Made by a program: the position numbers and the translations under genes
Assembly: GCA_903813345.2 (NCBI GenBank)
Contig: CAIIXF020000029.1
Coordinates: 1-48,000, forward strand
Direction of reading: 5' to 3'
From: Owenia fusiformis
Lineage: Eukaryota; Annelida; Polychaeta; Sabellida; Oweniidae
DNA length: 48,000 bases
Notes under the pieces: model-generated
The model's input: the letters and a program-made list of their open reading frames with translations, nothing else
Database searches by the model: none
What the model was told of the DNA's origin: nothing
Shown: positions 43,867 to 48,000 of the stretch, one piece after another
Layout: each line of letters begins with the position of its first letter
How positions within the stretch are numbered: the first letter of the stretch is position 1

Positions 43867-44011
43867 GATTTATTAAGGGAATGTGACAATGTATTGTCAA
43901 ACCACATTATCTACCAGAAGATATTGGACAATGCCACAGAATGAATAGATGGAGAAACCACTGAATAACCTGGAGGGGGATAGGCACACCACACAAGCTC
44001 AATTACTCAAG
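43867..44011 (+). pseudogene. nesprin-like exon d, broken
   Basis: Between ctctttaag and CTCAAG|GTAAAT. It starts DLLRECDNVLSNHIIYQKIL then DNATE before TGA, where spectrin repeats have Trp. After a one-base shift it ends NNLEGDRHTTQAQLLK, the usual repeat end. The 145-bp length again carries one extra base between phase-0 ends. A 40-bp piece resembling its end recurs at 44182-44222 (DESTMQTQLARVK). Confidence 0.5.
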
Positions 44012-44470
44012 GTAAATTTTGGGATATTTTACAGAATGAAGCTGAAATTATACACAGGGTGTTCCATAAAAATTGTTTTCCCACATACTTGAACCCTCAA
44101 CCCTCATTAACAGATGTCTCAAAAGAAATTGTAGAGATTATCCAAAGTTACATTTCTCTCTCATTTGTATGGATACTTCAGGAGATGAAAGCACAATGCA
44201 AACTCAACTAGCACGAGTGAAGGTCTTCTTATTTACTATTAAAAACCCTCTCGTAGTAATACTGTGCAAATGTATTTCTCTAATATATTTTACATTCAAA
44301 ATATTACAATTCCAATGCCAACGGAGAATGAAAAATGCAACTCATTTAAAATTATCAGGCGTAATTGCTCAGATTATTAAAGCTCAAAGCTAAAACTAAA
44401 AGCAAACAAAGTGACTGTATGTAAATGAAAGTATAATTTCTCCAAAAAGGATATTCCTGTACAAATAGAG

Positions 44471-44668
44471 GATGGTCAAAGCCTGCTTCATACCATGCAG
44501 ACACGGGGAGAGAAAACTCTGACAAATTTCTTGGTATTGGGTCGAGACACCATCCGGCAAAACCTTCACTACGATTATGAAACTTTGACAAAACGACTCA
44601 CAGATACCAAGGGCACATTAGAGAGCTGTCTGCTGGAGTTGTCACAGTATGGTGACTGCACAGATCAG
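44471..44668 (+). CDS. nesprin-like spectrin-repeat exon f
   Basis: 66 codons before GATCAG|GTGAGA, phase 0: DGQSLLHTMQTRGEKTLTNF, LVLGRDTIRQNLHYDYETLT and KRLTDTKGTLESCLLELSQY plus GDCTDQ. The layout 'L...RGEk.l......gR..IR..L..l...w..l...l.....LESCL..w..y' is that of nesprin repeats, and LESCLL is a strong pointer. The acceptor is taken as aaatagag (44470); aaatag two bases earlier would change phase. The frame is open, though the conserved Trp before LESCL is replaced. Confidence 0.65.
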
Positions 44669-45133
44669 GTGAGAATGAGTATCTTTATTCCAAAAAGAAA
44701 TGATGCTTATTAAGTGAGCTTTTGAACACTGATTTTGAGGAAAAACACTGAAGATTTACAATTTTTAAACTAACTCTTTATATGACTTGAAATAAGAAAC
44801 AATTGAGGCACAGGGTGAGCCAAAAATGTTATTCTTAACAAATGTTAAAAACTAAGTCATTCAGCATTGTTTAGGATCATATTTATCACCATTAAACCTT
44901 TTCAATTTTCTTCATCTTAGAAGTATGGCTATATTATACTTAAACTGAAGGCATTTTAGAGTAGATCACAATTATGGTATTGTTTTTCTGATTCTTGTCT
45001 CAGAAAATTAAAAATGGCTGGAATAGGCCATAACTTAGAGATATGATACTACAATGATCTATTTATTGAAGGGAAGAGTGCGGTGGTATATATTACATTG
45101 TGACTGTACAGTTCATGATTTATATATGTTCGT

Positions 45134-45810
45134 TGGGATTCCCTACGCCTTGGGTAGAGATTAAAACGTGGATTGGATCGAGTGGATTGGATTCATGTAA
45201 AAGGTGGATTGGATCGGGAATCTTCAAAATGTGGAATTTCTTATAAAAAAAATTCTGTTGATCTCCCTCTAAACAATTTCCCTCTACAGTATTACAGGTC
45301 CCTTTTGAGAAATCAGAACAAAGCAATGACAAATACATACTCCAATTAGTTCATGGACACTCTTAAGTATTTAACCGCTTTCCCTTGTAAATCAACTTTT
45401 GTAAGACATAGATCTTTAGAAAAAGAAAACCTGTCATTCAAATTAATTTGTGAATGTTCACAAAACATTTCTGGTATGTTCAGTTTGGATTGAAAACAGA
45501 TGTTATGGATCTTCAAACCAGTCTGCCTTATGATTTATGAAATGTCTCAAATTACACTTGGAATGAATAAGATCATGTATGAGAAAGCGGGAACCAGGTC
45601 ATCCTTCTAGCCCACCCAAGCAAAATAATATTACATCTATAATTTGACATTGTGCAAGTGAAGAGACCACCAATCTTCCTAAAGGGAGATCAATAGAATT
45701 TTTTTATAGGAAAATCCATATTTTGAAGATAGCCAATCCAATCCACCTTTTACATGAATCCAATCCACTCGATCCAATCCACCTTTTAATCTTTACCACG
45801 CCTTGGAGTT
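45134..45810. mobile_element. TIR element with repeated gtggattggat words
   Basis: tagagattaaaacgtggatt, ggatcgagtggattggattc and atgtaaaaggtggattggat at the left; the same in inverted order at 45700-45800. Arms of ~140 bp also include tctgttgatctccctct against agggagatcaatagaa. About 680 bp, no transposase. Confidence 0.65.
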
Positions 45811-45837
45811 GCCAATTTCTAGTTGTAAATTGTGAAT

Positions 45838-46740
45838 TGTAGGTTCTACAACATGAGTCAGAACATCCCAAGGTTCTACAACAACATGAGTCAGAACATC
45901 CCCAGGTTCTGCAACAACATGAGTCAGAATATCCATCACCAGGTTCTACAACAGCATGAGTCAGAACATCCCCAGGTTCTGCAACAACATGCGTCAGAAT
46001 ATCATCAGTTTCTACTTAAGTACAACAACATGAGTCAGAATATCCATCACCAGGTTCTACAACAACATGAGTCAGAACATCCCCAGGTTCTACAACATGA
46101 GTCAGAGCAATGCATCCCCAGGTTCTACAACAACATGCGTCAGAATATCCCCAGATTCTACAACAACAGGAGTCAGAACACCATCAGGTTCTACAACAAC
46201 ATGAGTCAGAATATCCATCACCAGATTCTGCAACAACAGGAGTCAGAACATCATCAGGTTCTACAACAACAGGAGTCAAAACATCATCAGGTTCTACAAC
46301 AACATGAGTCAGAATATCCATTACCAGGTTCTACAACAGCATGAGTCAGAACATCCCCAGGTTCTACAACATGAGTCAGAGCAATGCATCCCCAGGTTCT
46401 ACAACAACATGCATCAGAATATCCCCAGATTCTACAACAACAGGAGTCAGAACATCATCAGATTCTACAACAACATGAGTCAGAATATCCATCACCAGGT
46501 TCTACAACAACATGAGTCAGAACATACCAAGGTTCTACAACAACATGCGTCAGAACATCATCAGGTTCTACAACAACCCGAGTCAGAACATCATCAGGTT
46601 CTACAACATGAGTCAGAGCAATGCATCCCCAGGTTCTACAACAACATGCGTCAGAATATCCCCAGATTCTACAACAATAGGAGTCAGAACACCATCAGGT
46701 TCTACAACAACATGAGTCAGAACATCAGCAAGAGGTTCTC
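45838..46740. repeat. 33-bp minisatellite, about 27 units
   Basis: Unit aggttctacaacaacatgag then tcagaacatcccc, with 30- to 36-bp variants. Because 33 is a multiple of three, frames stay open across it (170, 151 and 67 codons), giving VLQQHESEHPQ- or RFYNNMSQNIP-like peptides depending on frame. Block-scale duplication is visible (46045-46245 against 46300-46480). Confidence 0.85.
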
Positions 46741-46755
46741 AGGGGTTGTCAGTTC

Positions 46756-47022
46756 ATGATTACAGAAGAACTACCGCTTGATGTTGGTAGTATAATAACA
46801 AAACTGTATGACAGGGATGATTTTGAAGCTTTGTGTTTACAGATGAAGAAGCTCTCTACATGTTTGCTATGTGTTACAAAAAGTACACCTTTTCAAAATC
46901 ATCTTAATGTTCATTGGGACAATGGCCTGGTAGTATACAGGAAAAATACTTTTGTCTCGCTGCTTTGTTTGTGCGCAAGATCTCGAAATATTGATGAAAT
47001 AGTGATTAGTAGAATTTATTAA
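46756..47022 (+). other. 88-codon open frame of unknown status
   Basis: Follows the minisatellite directly (ITEELPLDVGSIITKLYDRD then DFEALCLQMKKLSTCLLC). It has a mixed amino-acid make-up unlike the repeats, but no recognised family, no clear acceptor and a stop with no donor. It could be a terminal exon or chance. Confidence 0.25.
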
Positions 47023-47789
47023 GTAAATTGATCAGAAGTATTTGAATTTATAGTACCTACGAAAACATATATTTGGTGAAAAATATCACTCTTGATAGCT
47101 AATACATTTTTATAGTCTCAGAGTGTTATTTAGATGGAAATTGGTGTTTGTTTCAAGGTAACACTGAATGTGTGCAAACCATCTTTTGTAGAAATGCCTT
47201 GTTAAGATATTCATTTGCAATAACTTTGTAAAGAACATGTAGTCATTTAATAAGGGAAATCTTAAATGGATGAATTGTGGTACCCCAATAAAAATGGTGG
47301 AGAGTATAAGATTTCTACTTGGCGAATGAATATGAACACTGTTATTTCAATACAGGATTTATCATACAGAAAAAGTGGAGATTGGTTAGCTCATTACATT
47401 TGGAAGATCTTTAAGATATTCAATTAATGGTTCTTACACAGTGAGCCTCTGAGAATAACAAGGCGTCGGTTGTTGGTAAACATTGGATTTCTTCTAAAAA
47501 TTCAAAAATTGAAGTAGCATTAAGCGGTTCTGGTGTTTATTGTATTTTTGAGTTTTTGAGGGCTTTCATTGACATTTAGTCATGGGGTTATGGAAATTGT
47601 TTTTTCTTGTCAAATTTAACCAGTAATTGCATTATTCATTATGTAGGCATTTTAGTTTATGTGGACATACCTGAATCGGTGCATTTTCTGTGGTGTTATT
47701 GCCAACTCAAGGGTATGATATTGAGAAAAATATCGACGATGATCCTTTTAGCTGTGATCACTTTGGTTTTCATACTCTACAGCTACTAT
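47023..47789. other. non-coding, nothing recognised
   Basis: AT-rich DNA without repeats or splice-bounded frames that I can support. Confidence 0.4.
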
Positions 47790-47816
47790 TATGTCACCAC
47801 CAAAAGTGGTGACATA
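47790..47816. repeat. perfect 11-bp-stem hairpin tatgtcaccac/gtggtgacata
   Basis: An exact inverted repeat with a five-base loop, followed by a T run and the GC-rich tandem repeat at 47846. Looks like the end of a dispersed repeat rather than a terminator. Confidence 0.6.
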
Positions 47817-47845
47817 TTGTTATGGTCTCCTTTTTTTTTGTGACA

Positions 47846-47906
47846 GCGGTTGGTGGTTGGCGTCCGGCGGTTGGTGGTTGGCGTCCGGCGGTTGGCGTCC
47901 GGCGTC
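47846..47906. repeat. ggttggcgtccggc short tandem repeat
   Basis: Three to four units of cggttggtggttggcgtccgg and shortened forms, followed by acaatttcttacaacttcct. The remainder of the window (47907-48000) is AT-rich with nothing recognised. Confidence 0.7.
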
Positions 47907-48000
47907 TGTAACAATTTCTTACAACTTCCTATAACTTAACAAATACTGTTTAGACTGACTTCAATTTTTTTTCTAAATCATCTACATGTTCTTAGAAGTT

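Noticed and set aside
44182-44222. Short exon (DESTMQTQLARVK) between nesprin-like exons d and f
   Set aside because: Resembles a repeat end, but the acceptor phase and the donor do not fit the neighbours; left as a note under exon d.
44056-44830. cagggtgttccataaaa (44056) and cagggtgagccaaaa (44816) as a mariner-like pair
   Set aside because: Both have the same orientation and no inverted partner was found, so they are at most single ends of remnants.
45832-46759. 170- and 151-codon frames as protein genes
   Set aside because: They are open only because the minisatellite period is a multiple of three; several frames are open at once.

Overview
The window looks like nuclear DNA from an invertebrate animal. 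It is AT-rich, its genes are split into short exons with GT/AG borders, and most of it is intron or intergenic DNA packed with small inverted-repeat DNA transposons, broken LINEs and minisatellites. The proteins (a nucleotidyltransferase/TPR module, an NHL beta-propeller, spectrin repeats of nesprin type) and the repeat style suggest a marine invertebrate such as a hemichordate, lancelet, echinoderm or mollusc. That placement is inference; the sequence alone does not decide it.

Region 1 (1-23.6 kb, + strand) reads as one long gene. A large 5' coding block (199-2325) carries a nucleotidyltransferase motif followed by TPR repeats, and is interrupted by one in-frame TAA at 1681. Then comes a series of short phase-0 exons, most of exactly 96 bp, each coding a 32-residue coiled-coil segment (2772-12255). 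They include tandem copies with conserved introns, several decayed copies, and one copy split by a LINE. The gene appears to end in a single 831-bp exon (22702-23532) coding a six-bladed NHL-like propeller and the stop codon. All intact exons start and end in the same phase, which supports a single chimeric protein: nucleotidyltransferase - TPR - coiled coil - NHL.

The introns of this gene hold most of the mobile DNA: an ORF1-only LINE (2995-5131), a truncated LINE reverse transcriptase (8858-10095), a duplicated ~1-kb segment that includes an exon, several terminal-inverted-repeat (TIR) elements, and a ~5.2-kb foldback element (13063-18238) with arms of about 1.4 kb.

Region 2 (23.9-40 kb) has no convincing host gene. 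It holds a 4.5-kb element with long inverted arms (23934-28483) into which a LINE fragment and a MITE have inserted, two further copies of that MITE family (one upstream, one downstream), a 1.2-kb 25-bp satellite (30015-31229), a 1.4-kb foldback element with a visible target duplication (32812-34193), a remnant resembling the N-terminus of a Crypton-type protein (35196-35402, - strand), and a short and a long member of one palindromic family (28840-29226 and 37819-39351).

Region 3 (41.5-44.7 kb, + strand) contains exons of a spectrin-repeat protein most like nesprin (SYNE). Some exons read cleanly (42397-42592, 44471-44668). Others carry stops and frameshifts, so this looks like a decayed copy. 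It is followed by a TIR element and a 33-bp minisatellite (45838-46740), and the window ends in a conserved-looking hairpin plus a GC-rich short repeat. No tRNA, rRNA or CRISPR array was seen.
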